Assembly: GCF_910592395.1 (NCBI RefSeq)
Contig: NC_088322.1
Location: 2,172,001-2,236,000 of the forward strand
Source: Lineus longissimus
Taxonomy: Eukaryota; Nemertea; Pilidiophora; Heteronemertea; Lineidae
Direction of reading: 5' to 3'
DNA length: 64,000 nucleotides
Shown here: in pieces, positions 52,546-61,861 of the stretch
Position numbering within the stretch: the first letter of the stretch is position 1
Layout: the number at the start of each line of letters is the position of its first letter
The notes under the pieces: generated by a model
The model's input: the letters and a program-made list of their open reading frames with translations, nothing else
Databases searched by the model: none
Told to the model about the DNA's origin: nothing
Made by a program: the position numbers and the translations under genes

Positions 52546-54216
52546 TTCGTTAATGTGATATGAAGATGATTATGGCGCTCCTATACGTGATCAAACTTCT
52601 TTCACGACTGTATTGAAAAACCCTTTCGTGTATTAAAACCCTTTCGTGAAATATTCTACGTAAAAAAGCGGCTAATGCACCAGGGCAACCCATCGAAATC
52701 TTAGATGCAAACTTAGCATACCCGGTATAGATTTTGAGAACGAATATATGTTGCCGCTGCCGCATTTCCTCTCAATTATTTTCTCCAATCAATATCACTA
52801 CCGGTAACTTATTTACAAAATATAGTAACCATATCACAAACCATTGGCATTCAGGGGTATGAATGACCGAAATAAACGAATATCGAGGACAGTCCTCAGT
52901 CTACAGTTCTAGACTTCACATGTGCGTGATGAGGGTGAGATGTCCTCGATTGCCTTTTAAAAAGTAACAAACCGAACCGGAGGAGGAATTGGAAGTTTTA
53001 TGTATGCATTTTCTTCCATGACCCAAACGCTGCTGATCCATGTCGGTGTTGTTCAGTTATCTCAAGAAATAAAGAAGTCCTCGGATGGATAGGATTGTAA
53101 AACAGTCCTCGTTATGGACCTTATACGCGTGTGTGTGTGTGTGTCCGTCCGTCACACCTTCATATCTTATCTCCCTCAACAGCTACAGCTCTGGAAACAT
53201 GTCATACCCCCAGGTTTGTCAACCCTGCCAATCCAATGAGCTAATCATTTTCATCCTGGGATGCCTGGATCATGATGTAATTGACATATCAGACTTGATA
53301 TTTTGTCCGTCACGCTTTTTTCCAGATGGCATAACTCGGCCATTTTGAGGTGTACAGCAATGGAAATGAGTTCTACCCCTGGTTTTCCAACCTTGGGAAT
53401 CGAATGGGCAACTCACATTTGATATAGGATGGTGGGGTCATGGTGATATTGATATCTCAAATTTGATATTTTGCAATATTTTGATGCTAGGATAGTTTGG
53501 CAACATGCAACAAAACCAAGGTCATCTGTGTTCATTGTAGGGTTTCAATGAAGTCAAAATGTTCAATTACAGGTGTCAGGTTGTCGAGATATCATGAGAT
53601 TTTGATATATGAACTTTGATATTTTGAAATATCTTGGTCCATGGTATAGTGAGAGTCACGGAAACTTCACCTACATATGTTATTAAGGTTGCTCATTTCA
53701 ATTATGCAATGACCTTGAAGGTTAAAGGTCAAGGTCAAGGTCAAACTCAAAATTTTTGTTACTGAATATAATTACGTGGGAACCATATGACATTCACAAT
53801 GTCTTCTTGTTCTATTATTAAGTTTGTTGGAAAAATATTTTATATTTGAGCGACGGAATGAAGCTCATTAACATTGAAAGTCTACATTTTTGTAGATTGT
53901 AGTCAAAATTGAAACTGCTGTACTGTTAAGTTTGAATGTGAGTTTTACCGTAGTAATTCATCAGCTGGACATGTATGTGGAATTTGTAAACTTCAATACA
54001 CACTTCAATTTGCATACATATAATTAGTGCCCAAATTGTACGTCACATTGCATCATATCATATGGATGATACTCAAACGGCACTATTTTTGAGATGGTCC
54101 ATACGTCTATTGGAGTTATAAAAATGTGTTTGTTTCATGTTATATTTTTATATTTTGTGACTTTGTAGATTTTAGGCTAGAGTAGTGTTTCTTCAAGAAA
54201 CTTAGGGTAGGGTTTT
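52546..54216. other. Host repeat-derived sequence, no gene seen
   Basis: 53125-53160 has a GT microsatellite joined to a GTCCGTCC tract. 53290-53760 is rich in TTGATATTTTG-type repeats and ends in AAGGTCAAGGTCAAGGTCAA. Nothing coding recognised. Confidence 0.4.
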
Positions 54217-55428
54217 TTAGCTCACCTGGGTGAGCTTATGTCGTCACGTCTTGTCCGTCGGTCGGTCCGTCTGTCTGTCCGTCCGGCGTCCGTCAACAAT
54301 GGTGGCACGTTTGCTCACCATTGAGTCTAGGAGGTTGAAACTTGGTGTGTGGATGTCTTATGAGAGCATGACCTGACATACCGAAAATCATTGCAATTTG
54401 GCGTACTTTCTGGGCTCCAGGCGGCCATCTTTGAAAACCTTATTTTGTCAATATCTCATGAATGCTGACAGCTAGGATCTTGAATTTTTTTCTGTGGATA
54501 CCTCTGAAGAGACTACATGACATAATACCCAGGTCTTGATTTGACCTACTTTTCAAGGTAAGAGAGGTCAAACTCTATAATTTCACCGCAGGTGGCACGT
54601 TTCGTCATCACTTGTTGTAGACTCTTTAAATTTGGTATGTTGACACTTATTTAGCATCTCTACATGTTGACCAAAAAAGTAGGTCAATGTGACCAACTTT
54701 TTGGGCTCAAGGCAGCCATCTTGGAAAACTTTATTTTGTCAATAACTCATGAACGCTGATAGCTAGAACAATGAAATTGTTACTGTCAATACTTCTGATG
54801 AGACTACATGACATAATGTGCGGGTTTCTGATTTGACCTACTTTTGAAGGTCACAGAGGTCAAACTCTAAAATTTCAGCGAAGGTAGCACGTTTTGTCAT
54901 TAATTATCCGAGACCCTTCAAATTTGATATGTAGACACCTATTGGGCATCTGTACATATTTACAAAAATTCAGGTCAATGTGACCTACTTTTCAGGTGTA
55001 AATAGGTCGGGTCATGGCATAACACTCAATGTCAGTTATATCAAGAAACCTTCACTTTGTTATCTTCAAAGGTGAATTATTGATTGATATGATCAAGATT
55101 GACATAGAGCTTGTAACATTTTAACCTTGGCTTAGTTTCCAAGGTCAGAAAGGTCAAACTATAAAATTCCACTTAAATTTGATATATTCACTTTTGTCTG
55201 AGATTCTTCAAATTTTATATGGAGACTCCTAATGGGATCTATACAAGTTGACCCAGTTTAGGTCAATTGTGACCTAGTTTATCAAGTTGCAGAAGTCAAA
55301 CTCTAAAAGTGTCATTGACGTGCCACATTTGTTCATATCTAAAAGTCAATTTAACCTCCATATGTCATTTCATCTGAAATTTAATGATTCCCAGGTGAGC
55401 ACAATGTCCCCAGGACATTTCATTTAGA
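54217..55428. repeat. Hairpin-ended dispersed repeat, longest copy
   Basis: Starts TTTTTTAGCTCACCTGGGTG then AGCTT (hairpin), followed by a GTCCGTC-rich tract, then TTGACCTACTTTTCAAGGT-type blocks repeated along its length. Ends CCAGGTGAGCACAATGTCCC then CAGGACATT (hairpin). Non-coding, about 1.2 kb. Its short inverted ends (GCTCACCTG/CAGGTGAGC) suggest a transposable origin. Confidence 0.7.
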
Positions 55429-55500
55429 TTAGCAACGGCAAGGTAACCTGAGACAAAAGATAGGGGAGTCGCCCTTCTGTACAAAATAGAAAATGTTTGA

Positions 55501-55630
55501 AGAATATATGTATTGTGGTGGTAGGAATCTAGGTAATTCTAAGCTATTTTAACAAAAGCCCTTACAGGCCTTTTTGTCTCAAATTAGCTTAGAAACCCCT
55601 AAGAACCAGACACCACAATACATATATTCT
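55501..55630. repeat. Terminal hairpin of Polinton C
   Basis: Arms AGAATATATGTATTGTGGTG (55501-55520) and its exact complement (55611-55630). The loop is homologous, in reverse orientation, to 17517-17606 and 29018-29108 (TTAGCTTAGAAACCCCTAAG). Then a short tandem duplication (CAGTGAAGCGTTGCA twice), and the conserved flank AGTTCAATGGGTTAAT. Confidence 0.75.
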
Positions 55631-55854
55631 ATCATTCATTAGATTCCCAGTGAAGCGTTGCAATGAAATGGTCAGTGAAGCGTTGCAGTGAAATGGTAAG
55701 GGAATACTAGAGTTCAATGGGTTAATGTAATCATGACTTACTGTATTCCAACAGAAAGTACACGTCAATAGCTTTTTTCCGTGCATTTTACCTGATATAT
55801 GATGTTGGCACTGTTCACTGCATGTACATAATTTTACTAGTAAATAAATAGAAA

Positions 55855-57111
55855 ATGGCAACAGGATATTTATTAAATACCGAAAGGGCACATAAGATTC
55901 CACTTGGTTTGAAAGCTGAGAGGCAGCATCATATCATTACTCATAACCCATCATCTGCTAACCCCAAAGAAACACTGTATGTTAGAATACCTGCATTGCG
56001 AGAGAATACATTCTTTGTACCTAAATCTCTTTATCTGTCTGCTGATGTAACCATTTCTGGTGATTCTAAAAATAGTGTTGTAAATAATCTTGGTAGAAAC
56101 CTGATTTCAAAGATGGTGGTTAAGTGGGGAACAGAGCAGATATTTGACCTTGACGAATACAGTCATTATTCTACATTTAAAGATCTGTGGTTTACAGAAG
56201 AAGAAAGAAATGATAGAGTTTTTCAGGGTATTCAGTCAAAAAATCTTAGAGAATTAAGATCAGGAGTCGCTGAAGCTGATGTCACTGGAGAAACAGCTAA
56301 TGAAAAGACTTTAAAGAAAGTGTTTGACAAGAAGTACAAAATACCATTAGATTTTGAACTATTCCATCATCATGCTCCATTTTACAAGTTTCCAATTCAA
56401 GAAGATGTTATCATTGAAATAACTTTAGCACCAAAGGAGGAAATCATAGTCACCACAACCACAGCTAGCATGGGCTACAAACTAGAGAATATTTGTTTTG
56501 AATATGATACCGTAGCCAACAAAATGATTGCTAGTCAATTGAGTAACAAGTACAATTCTGGATTCTCAATATTTTATGATTGGGTAGACCATTTTAAGAC
56601 AGTCAATGTTACTGCTAATGAAACACTAATTAATGAGAACATCAACTTTCCAAGAATGTCTATTAAAGGATTATTATTACTATTTGTGTCTGACTATGTA
56701 GATGGAGCTAGAGATTCAGAGAAGTTTGAAAACCCTAACATAAGTAAAGTGCAGATCACAATAGAGGGTGTTGCCAATCAGGTGTTCCCAGAAGGAATGA
56801 GAATGATGGATCAATGGGAGGAGATCAAGAAACATTTTATGTCTGAAGATTTGAAGAAAACTCATGACTGTAACATGACCATGGAAAAATACTATGGTGA
56901 TTCTAATCACTATGGTTTATGGTTGGACCTGAGAACTTCTGAGGATAATCGTCTTCACGGATCAAGTAAGAAGCTCCAGAACACAAAAGATGGTATTCAA
57001 TTATCTATTACAAAGAAATCTGGAAAGGGACCATACAAAATGCACATATTCGTGGTTTCTGACGCCCAGGTAAACATCCAGAATTCTCAGATTGCTTCAC
57101 TCCAGCACTGA
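55855..57111 (+). CDS. Polinton major capsid protein (double jelly roll), copy C
   Basis: Intact 418 aa, closest to copy A. Start MATGYLLNTERAHKIPLGL after AGTAAATAAATAGAAA. The family landmarks are as in A and B (HHIITHNPSSANPKETLY, RENTFFVPKSLYLSADVTI, WVDHFKTVNVTAN, FPEGMRMMDQWEEIKKHFM). Expected to form the capsid shell. First gene inside the terminus of this element. Confidence 0.88.
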   Translation: MATGYLLNTERAHKIPLGLKAERQHHIITHNPSSANPKETLYVRIPALRENTFFVPKSLYLSADVTISGDSKNSVVNNLGRNLISKMVVKWGTEQIFDLDEYSHYSTFKDLWFTEEERNDRVFQGIQSKNLRELRSGVAEADVTGETANEKTLKKVFDKKYKIPLDFELFHHHAPFYKFPIQEDVIIEITLAPKEEIIVTTTTASMGYKLENICFEYDTVANKMIASQLSNKYNSGFSIFYDWVDHFKTVNVTANETLINENINFPRMSIKGLLLLFVSDYVDGARDSEKFENPNISKVQITIEGVANQVFPEGMRMMDQWEEIKKHFMSEDLKKTHDCNMTMEKYYGDSNHYGLWLDLRTSEDNRLHGSSKKLQNTKDGIQLSITKKSGKGPYKMHIFVVSDAQVNIQNSQIASLQH

Positions 57112-57133
57112 GGTGCTGCAAGAACAAAAGTTC
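57106..57133 (+). repeat. Double-hairpin unit after the capsid gene, copy C
   Basis: GCAC-TGAG-GTGC then GAAC-AAAA-GTTC (57122-57133). Copy A has GCAC-TAAG-GTGC and GAAC-AAA-GTTT at the same place. Copy B has neither. Confidence 0.55.
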
Positions 57134-57190
57134 GCTCCAGCACTGAATACTAGATAAATGAGTTTTACTAGTGATTTTCTAAGTAATTAA

Positions 57191-57427
57191 ATGGATACAC
57201 CAGGAAAGAAAGATATCATAAATACACTGTATCAAAGTTTACTGTTGGCATCAACAACAATTGGTTACTCTATGTTACTGAAAAGGTTCTTGAGAATCAA
57301 TATTGGTCCCCCAAGTCAGGCCAACCTAGAGGAAATTCTTAAACTGGGAGGAACTGTAGCTATTAGTAATGGAACATTAGAGTACCTTTACGATCAAGGA
57401 ATCCTACCCAGAAATATTATGAAGTAA
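57191..57427 (+). CDS. Polinton 78-aa membrane protein, copy C
   Basis: Intact, start AATTAAATGG. Nearly identical to copy A. Two hydrophobic helices separated by RFLRINIGPPSQANLEEIL, ending YDQGILPRNIMK. Function unknown; its position between capsid and penton genes is constant. Confidence 0.72.
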   Translation: MDTPGKKDIINTLYQSLLLASTTIGYSMLLKRFLRINIGPPSQANLEEILKLGGTVAISNGTLEYLYDQGILPRNIMK

Positions 57428-57484
57428 GAATAATTTACTTATTTGATAAAATGTAAATTTGAAAACGAAAATTTACTTAACTAA

Positions 57485-58252
57485 ATGGTTACTGTAATGA
57501 ACATAGATTCAAGTGACTATCCAGATCAGAGTTCAAGTGATTTAACAGTCAATCTCAAGACTGAAATTCAGGATGCATGTAGCATCACTTTAACTTTTGC
57601 AGTAATACCTTGTACATTCTACAACATAAGTGCAGCCAGGGAGAATAACCGAATCAAAGTTAAGGGGTTTGATGTGGCAGAGATTACGCTACCAGATGGT
57701 CTCTATGACCTACAGAGCTTTTCAAAAGTATTTGCGGAGAAGTTGAAAGAAAATAGTATGAGTAGAGGTGCTGTCAGATTTGACCTTGAAGAACCAACAG
57801 GTAAGGCCATCTTACACTTCCTAAAGAGAACAAATGAGGCGCATTACCAGATCTATTTTCTTGGTAAAAGTAATGAATTATTTGGCATGAAATCAGAATG
57901 GCCTTACCCTTTAGACAATAAAAGTAAGGATGATGTTGTAAGCGAGAAACCCATCAATTTTAGACCAATTAACCATTTTGTTTTTCACTGTGACATAATC
58001 GAATCTAATAGTGTATTAAGTAATGGTGAAGCATCTGATGTGCTAACCACAAGACCAATAAAGGAAGCTAATTTTGGGGATTTAATAGCATACACATTTG
58101 AGAAACCAATAGCAATTCCCTGTAAACCAAGATTCAATAAGCTGAATATTCGCTTAACTGATGAAAAAGGTGACATCATCGATCTTAATGGTCATAATGT
58201 ACAGTACCAATTGGTATTAACTCGAGCTATGCTCTCAGGGACACATCATTGA
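57485..58252 (+). CDS. Penton-like minor capsid protein, Polinton C
   Basis: Intact 255 aa. Same as copy A except that a 21-nt insertion just before the stop adds 7 residues (the final THH becomes TRAMLSGTHH). The insertion holds the hairpin GAGC-TAT-GCTC (58224-58234). Start CTAAATGG. Single jelly-roll vertex protein by family. Confidence 0.82.
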   Translation: MVTVMNIDSSDYPDQSSSDLTVNLKTEIQDACSITLTFAVIPCTFYNISAARENNRIKVKGFDVAEITLPDGLYDLQSFSKVFAEKLKENSMSRGAVRFDLEEPTGKAILHFLKRTNEAHYQIYFLGKSNELFGMKSEWPYPLDNKSKDDVVSEKPINFRPINHFVFHCDIIESNSVLSNGEASDVLTTRPIKEANFGDLIAYTFEKPIAIPCKPRFNKLNIRLTDEKGDIIDLNGHNVQYQLVLTRAMLSGTHH

Positions 58253-58276
58253 AATTAACATTTTCATTGGAATTAA

Positions 58277-58735
58277 ATGGCTGGCATTGGCATGTTATTT
58301 GGATCTGCAATAATCAATGGATTAGCATTCACTGGATCCGGTTACCTTTTTAAAAAACTAGACAAGAATGGCTATGAGACTGAAGTGAAAAGACATGATT
58401 TGGCTCAGGAGCAATTACAAAAAGCTTCAACCGAATGGGAGGAGCATAGAAAGAGTACTATTGACTTTGTTAATCTTGAATTAAAGAGAGAAAGAGACGC
58501 TTCTATTGATTTTAACAATACTGATTCAGCACTTACTGTTTACAATCATTTACATCCAGAAAGAACTATTGTACTACCTCAGCGACCACAATTAAGTGAT
58601 TACTACCAACCTAGTGATGAAATGAAGAAATACGAATACCTATGGATTATCCTAGGACTTAGTGGTTTAGGGTTAATAATTTATTATTTTACTAGGGTTA
58701 GAAAGACTAAGACCACTGATCGGACACAGTCCTGA
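58277..58735 (+). CDS. Polinton membrane protein (152 aa), copy C
   Basis: Intact. Hydrophobic Gly-rich N-terminus, charged helical middle (KRHDLAQEQLQKASTEWEEH), LSDYYQPSDEMKKYEYLW, and a transmembrane helix (IILGLSGLGLIIYYF) followed by RKTKTT. The last residues differ from copy A because a hairpin cluster (58722-58784) entered the end of the gene. Confidence 0.75.
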   Translation: MAGIGMLFGSAIINGLAFTGSGYLFKKLDKNGYETEVKRHDLAQEQLQKASTEWEEHRKSTIDFVNLELKRERDASIDFNNTDSALTVYNHLHPERTIVLPQRPQLSDYYQPSDEMKKYEYLWIILGLSGLGLIIYYFTRVRKTKTTDRTQS

Positions 58736-58784
58736 TGATCGGGCACAGTCCTGATGATCGGACACAGTCCTGAGAGCATAGCTC
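58722..58784 (+). repeat. Cluster of four hairpins between 152-aa and ATPase genes, copy C
   Basis: GGAC-ACA-GTCC (58722-58732), GGGC-ACA-GTCC (58741-58751), GGAC-ACA-GTCC (58760-58770) and GAGC-ATA-GCTC (58774-58784). The first three are tandem with a 19-bp spacing. Copy A has the uninterrupted junction, so about 68 bp were gained here or lost there. Confidence 0.8.
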
Positions 58785-58798
58785 AATCAGAAGCGGGA

Positions 58799-59419
58799 CT
58801 AAGATTTTTGATGTGAAAGAGTAAATCCAAATGGATGTTGTAGTCTAATGATCAGTTTTGATCCTTTTTTCATCTTAAGTTCTTCTATGTAGTACTGTCT
58901 TTTCTCCTTAGGAATAACACTGTTTTCTTCTAAGGCATCTTTCACGGCTGATTCATCCTTATTAAAAAATAATACTAAAATTCTTATGTTCTCTCTGTAG
59001 TCCTTGACAACTGAATTGTACTTCTGAACAAGTAACCAAACAGTGAGATTGTAGTGCCTGCCGGAAAAGGCAAGATTACATAACTCCGACACCTTCTTTT
59101 TTGTGTCTCTCAAATTAGCACAGTCATCAATGAGGAATAATGTGTTAGAACCAGCAAAGGTCAGAGTAGCAAACTGAAGCACAAGGTCCAAATTACTGGC
59201 CACAGCTTCGGGATTAACTATGTAGACGTTCTTGTCTTGGTAAATCCATTTCCTTTCATATGTCTTATTGTTGAAATATGTTGGACAGAAAATGACTATG
59301 TTCTGGAACTTGTGCCGATACTCCTTTTCTAAGAGGTCAAGGGCAAAATATGTCTTACCACAATTGGTAACACCAGAAATTAACATATTGTGTGGCTCGT
59401 AAATAAATACTTCACTCAT
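58799..59419 (-). CDS. Polinton packaging ATPase (FtsK/HerA-like), copy C
   Basis: Intact 206 aa with Walker A GVTNCGKT, Walker B TLFLIDDCAN and the GRHYNLTVWLLVQ block. Almost identical to copy A. Divergent from the integrase through the shared palindrome CATTTAAATG (59417-59426). Confidence 0.9.
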   Translation of the reverse strand: MSEVFIYEPHNMLISGVTNCGKTYFALDLLEKEYRHKFQNIVIFCPTYFNNKTYERKWIYQDKNVYIVNPEAVASNLDLVLQFATLTFAGSNTLFLIDDCANLRDTKKKVSELCNLAFSGRHYNLTVWLLVQKYNSVVKDYRENIRILVLFFNKDESAVKDALEENSVIPKEKRQYYIEELKMKKGSKLIIRLQHPFGFTLSHQKS

Positions 59420-59423
59420 TTAA

Positions 59424-60575
59424 ATGAATGTAAAGGATGACAAACAGCAGTATCTAAGGGATTTGTACTACAACCCCGAGAGTCCCGTGGCTTACAGTTC
59501 TTTGAGTAAAATCTGGAAACAGGTCAAGGAAGATATGACTTCGTCACGAGAGCAGAGCACAACTTCGTTGTTAGGGACAAAGTCCCGCTCAGGAAAACTT
59601 ATTAAACTAAAAGAAGTGAAAGAATTTCTAGAAACACTACCAACTCACCAACTACACAAACCTGCCATTAAGAAATTCACCTTCAGGAAGACAATGGTAT
59701 CGTACATCGATCAACAATGGCAAGCTGATCTGGTTGACATGCAAAAATTTGAGAAACAGAATAAGGGTTTCAGATTCATTTTAACAGTCATAGATCTATT
59801 TAGTCGTTTTTCTTGGGCTCTAGCAGTTAAGAGTAAGAGGGGAGAAGAAATCAGAGATGCATTTAAAGTGATATTTGAGGAAGCAAAACCAACGAAAATC
59901 CAGTTTGATGACGGTAAAGAATTTTACAACAAACACTTCAAGGAACTTTTAACAGAAAATGACATAGACTGGTTCTCCACAAAATCTGATAAGAAGGCAG
60001 CAGTAGTAGAGAGATTCAATAGAACCCTTAAAGAAAAAATGTGGCGTTATTTCACCGCTAAGGAGACTGACAAGTGGATTGACGTTCTGGATGACCTGGT
60101 CAGCGGCTACAATAACACATTTCACTCATCAATAGGTATGAAACCTGTAGACGCCAGAAAGATGGAAAACGAAGGAACAGTGTGGTACAATCTTTACGGT
60201 CTTCACCTCAAAGAGACATTTGGTGATCCAAAGTACAAAGTAGGTGACAGTGTAAGAATTTCAAAGTACAAGTCCATTTTCGGTAAAGGTTACATGCCCA
60301 ACTACACTGAGGAGGTGTTCCAAATCAAACAGATCATATTTACTCACCCTATCGTCTACCAGCTTGAGGATTACCACAAAGAAGAAATTCAAGGATATTT
60401 CTATGAAGAGGAATTGAGCTATGTTCCTAATCCTGACCAGCTAGAGTACAAGATCGAGAAAATCCTAAGGTACAAGACCAGTAAAGGCAAGAAATACGGA
60501 TTAGTGAAGTGGAAGGGTTACAGTGATAAGTTCAATGAATGGTTACTAGTTTCTGATATCAAATCATTGAAATGA
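59424..60575 (+). CDS. int: Retrovirus-like integrase with chromodomain, Polinton C
   Basis: Intact 383 aa. DDE core: Asp in WQADLVDM, Asp in IQFDDGKEF, Glu in AVVERFNRT. C-terminal chromodomain (GLVKWKGYSDKFNEW). A 57-nt in-frame insertion near residues 37-57 (59536-59590) adds a segment starting MTSSREQSTTSLLG that A and B lack at this place. Copy A has a related TSSKEQSS insertion at a different place in the same gene. The insertion lies before the catalytic core, so activity may survive. Confidence 0.92.
   Translation: MNVKDDKQQYLRDLYYNPESPVAYSSLSKIWKQVKEDMTSSREQSTTSLLGTKSRSGKLIKLKEVKEFLETLPTHQLHKPAIKKFTFRKTMVSYIDQQWQADLVDMQKFEKQNKGFRFILTVIDLFSRFSWALAVKSKRGEEIRDAFKVIFEEAKPTKIQFDDGKEFYNKHFKELLTENDIDWFSTKSDKKAAVVERFNRTLKEKMWRYFTAKETDKWIDVLDDLVSGYNNTFHSSIGMKPVDARKMENEGTVWYNLYGLHLKETFGDPKYKVGDSVRISKYKSIFGKGYMPNYTEEVFQIKQIIFTHPIVYQLEDYHKEEIQGYFYEEELSYVPNPDQLEYKIEKILRYKTSKGKKYGLVKWKGYSDKFNEWLLVSDIKSLK
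59536..59590 (+). repeat. Multi-hairpin insertion in integrase, copy C
   Basis: TGAC-TTC-GTCA (59536-59546), a degenerate GAGC-AGA-GC (about 59550-59558), CAAC-TTC-GTTG (59560-59570) and GGGAC-AAA-GTCCC (59574-59586). Net +57 nt against copies A and B, frame preserved. Confidence 0.75.
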
Positions 60576-60663
60576 AATAAAGTCTCTAAAGTGACTTAAG
60601 TCACAAGAACAAGTTCGAAAAACGTAATTAAAAAAAAAAATGTCCTACTAAATAAAGAAAGAA

Positions 60664-61842
60664 ATGGATGGAGCAATATTTGATAATCAAAATGGTATGA
60701 TGAATCAAAATGGTATGATGAATCAGAATAATATGATGAATCATGATAATATGATGAATCAGAATATTCAGAAGTTTTTGTATTATTTGCATCAAAATAA
60801 TATGTTAAATCAAAATATGATAAATCAGATTATGTTAAATCAAAATATGATAAATCAGTTTATCTTAAATCAAAACATGGAAAATCAAAACATGGAAAAT
60901 CAGAATAATATGATGAATCAAAACATGGAAAATCAGAATAATATGATGAATCAAAACATGGAAAATCAGAATAATATGATGAATCAAAACATGGAAAATC
61001 AACCTACAATTTATTGTGTTAAGTGCTGTGAAAAGAAACCTGAAATTAATTTTGAAAAGAACAGGCGTAATAAACTACTTGATTACTGTAAAGAATGTGG
61101 TTCAAGTAAAATCAAGGGATGTAATAAATGTTATGAAAATAAACTACTAAGTGATGGTGAATTTGGTAAAGACGGAAATAGAGGTAACTGCAGATCATGT
61201 TTTAATTCATATTACAAAAAGGATTACCTTGACCAAAATGGTAATAGAGACAGACACAAAATTAGAGTTGGTCTAAACCGCATTTCTAAGGGAGAGTGTA
61301 CCGGTAATTCATCATTCAATCTAGGATGTACAGACAGTTTCTTCTCACAGTGGTTAGAGTACCAGAGGAGTCTATCTCCAATAGGACAAAGTCCCGAGAA
61401 CAGAGTTCGAATAGTAGAAGAAGAGTTGGATCATGTCTTACCAATCAAGGAATTCAAAGATAAACCTGAACTGTGCTTTGCTTGGTTTAACATTAGACCA
61501 ATGGAAAAGACAGAAAACAGACAGAAGAGTGCTAAAGTAGACTACACACTATTTAAGGATCAATTGGATAGGTCAATGGATTTCATGGTAAAAATGAGAA
61601 GTGAAAACTGGTTTGTCTTTCGAGACCAGGATGTAATACCAGATTGGAAAAAAGTGATATCACATCATTTCGGGGATTATCTTCGTGATGAAAATATGAT
61701 TCTGCTTGATAGATTATCGAATTTAAATAATAACATGAGAATGAACCAGAACATTAACATATGTAGTCAGACAGAAATCATAAACGAGATGATTAAGTTG
61801 AATAATAGACTTGAAAGAAATTTACTCTTTGCAGTGAATTGA
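60664..61842 (+). CDS. Zinc-ribbon/HNH-like nuclease protein, Polinton C (intact)
   Basis: 392 aa. Residues 1-115 are a Met/Asn/Gln-rich low-complexity repeat (NQNMENQNNMMNQ), unlike the Tyr/Pro/Val repeat in A. Four CXXC pairs follow (CVKC, YCKEC, CNKC, CRSC), probably two zinc modules. Residues about 255-290 have LDHVLPIKEF, CFAWFNIRPM and NRQKSAK, which fit an HNH-type nuclease. GQSPENRVR (residues 241-249) is encoded by a double-hairpin unit. The C-terminus is Asn-rich. Role not established; a terminus-processing or recombination nuclease is one possibility. Confidence 0.75.
   Translation: MDGAIFDNQNGMMNQNGMMNQNNMMNHDNMMNQNIQKFLYYLHQNNMLNQNMINQIMLNQNMINQFILNQNMENQNMENQNNMMNQNMENQNNMMNQNMENQNNMMNQNMENQPTIYCVKCCEKKPEINFEKNRRNKLLDYCKECGSSKIKGCNKCYENKLLSDGEFGKDGNRGNCRSCFNSYYKKDYLDQNGNRDRHKIRVGLNRISKGECTGNSSFNLGCTDSFFSQWLEYQRSLSPIGQSPENRVRIVEEELDHVLPIKEFKDKPELCFAWFNIRPMEKTENRQKSAKVDYTLFKDQLDRSMDFMVKMRSENWFVFRDQDVIPDWKKVISHHFGDYLRDENMILLDRLSNLNNNMRMNQNINICSQTEIINEMIKLNNRLERNLLFAVN
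61384..61408 (+). repeat. Double-hairpin unit in HNH gene, copy C
   Basis: GGAC-AAA-GTCC (61384-61394) and GAAC-AGA-GTTC (61398-61408). Shared with A and B at the same codons. Confidence 0.7.
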
Positions 61843-61861
61843 TTTTATTTTACTTGATTAA

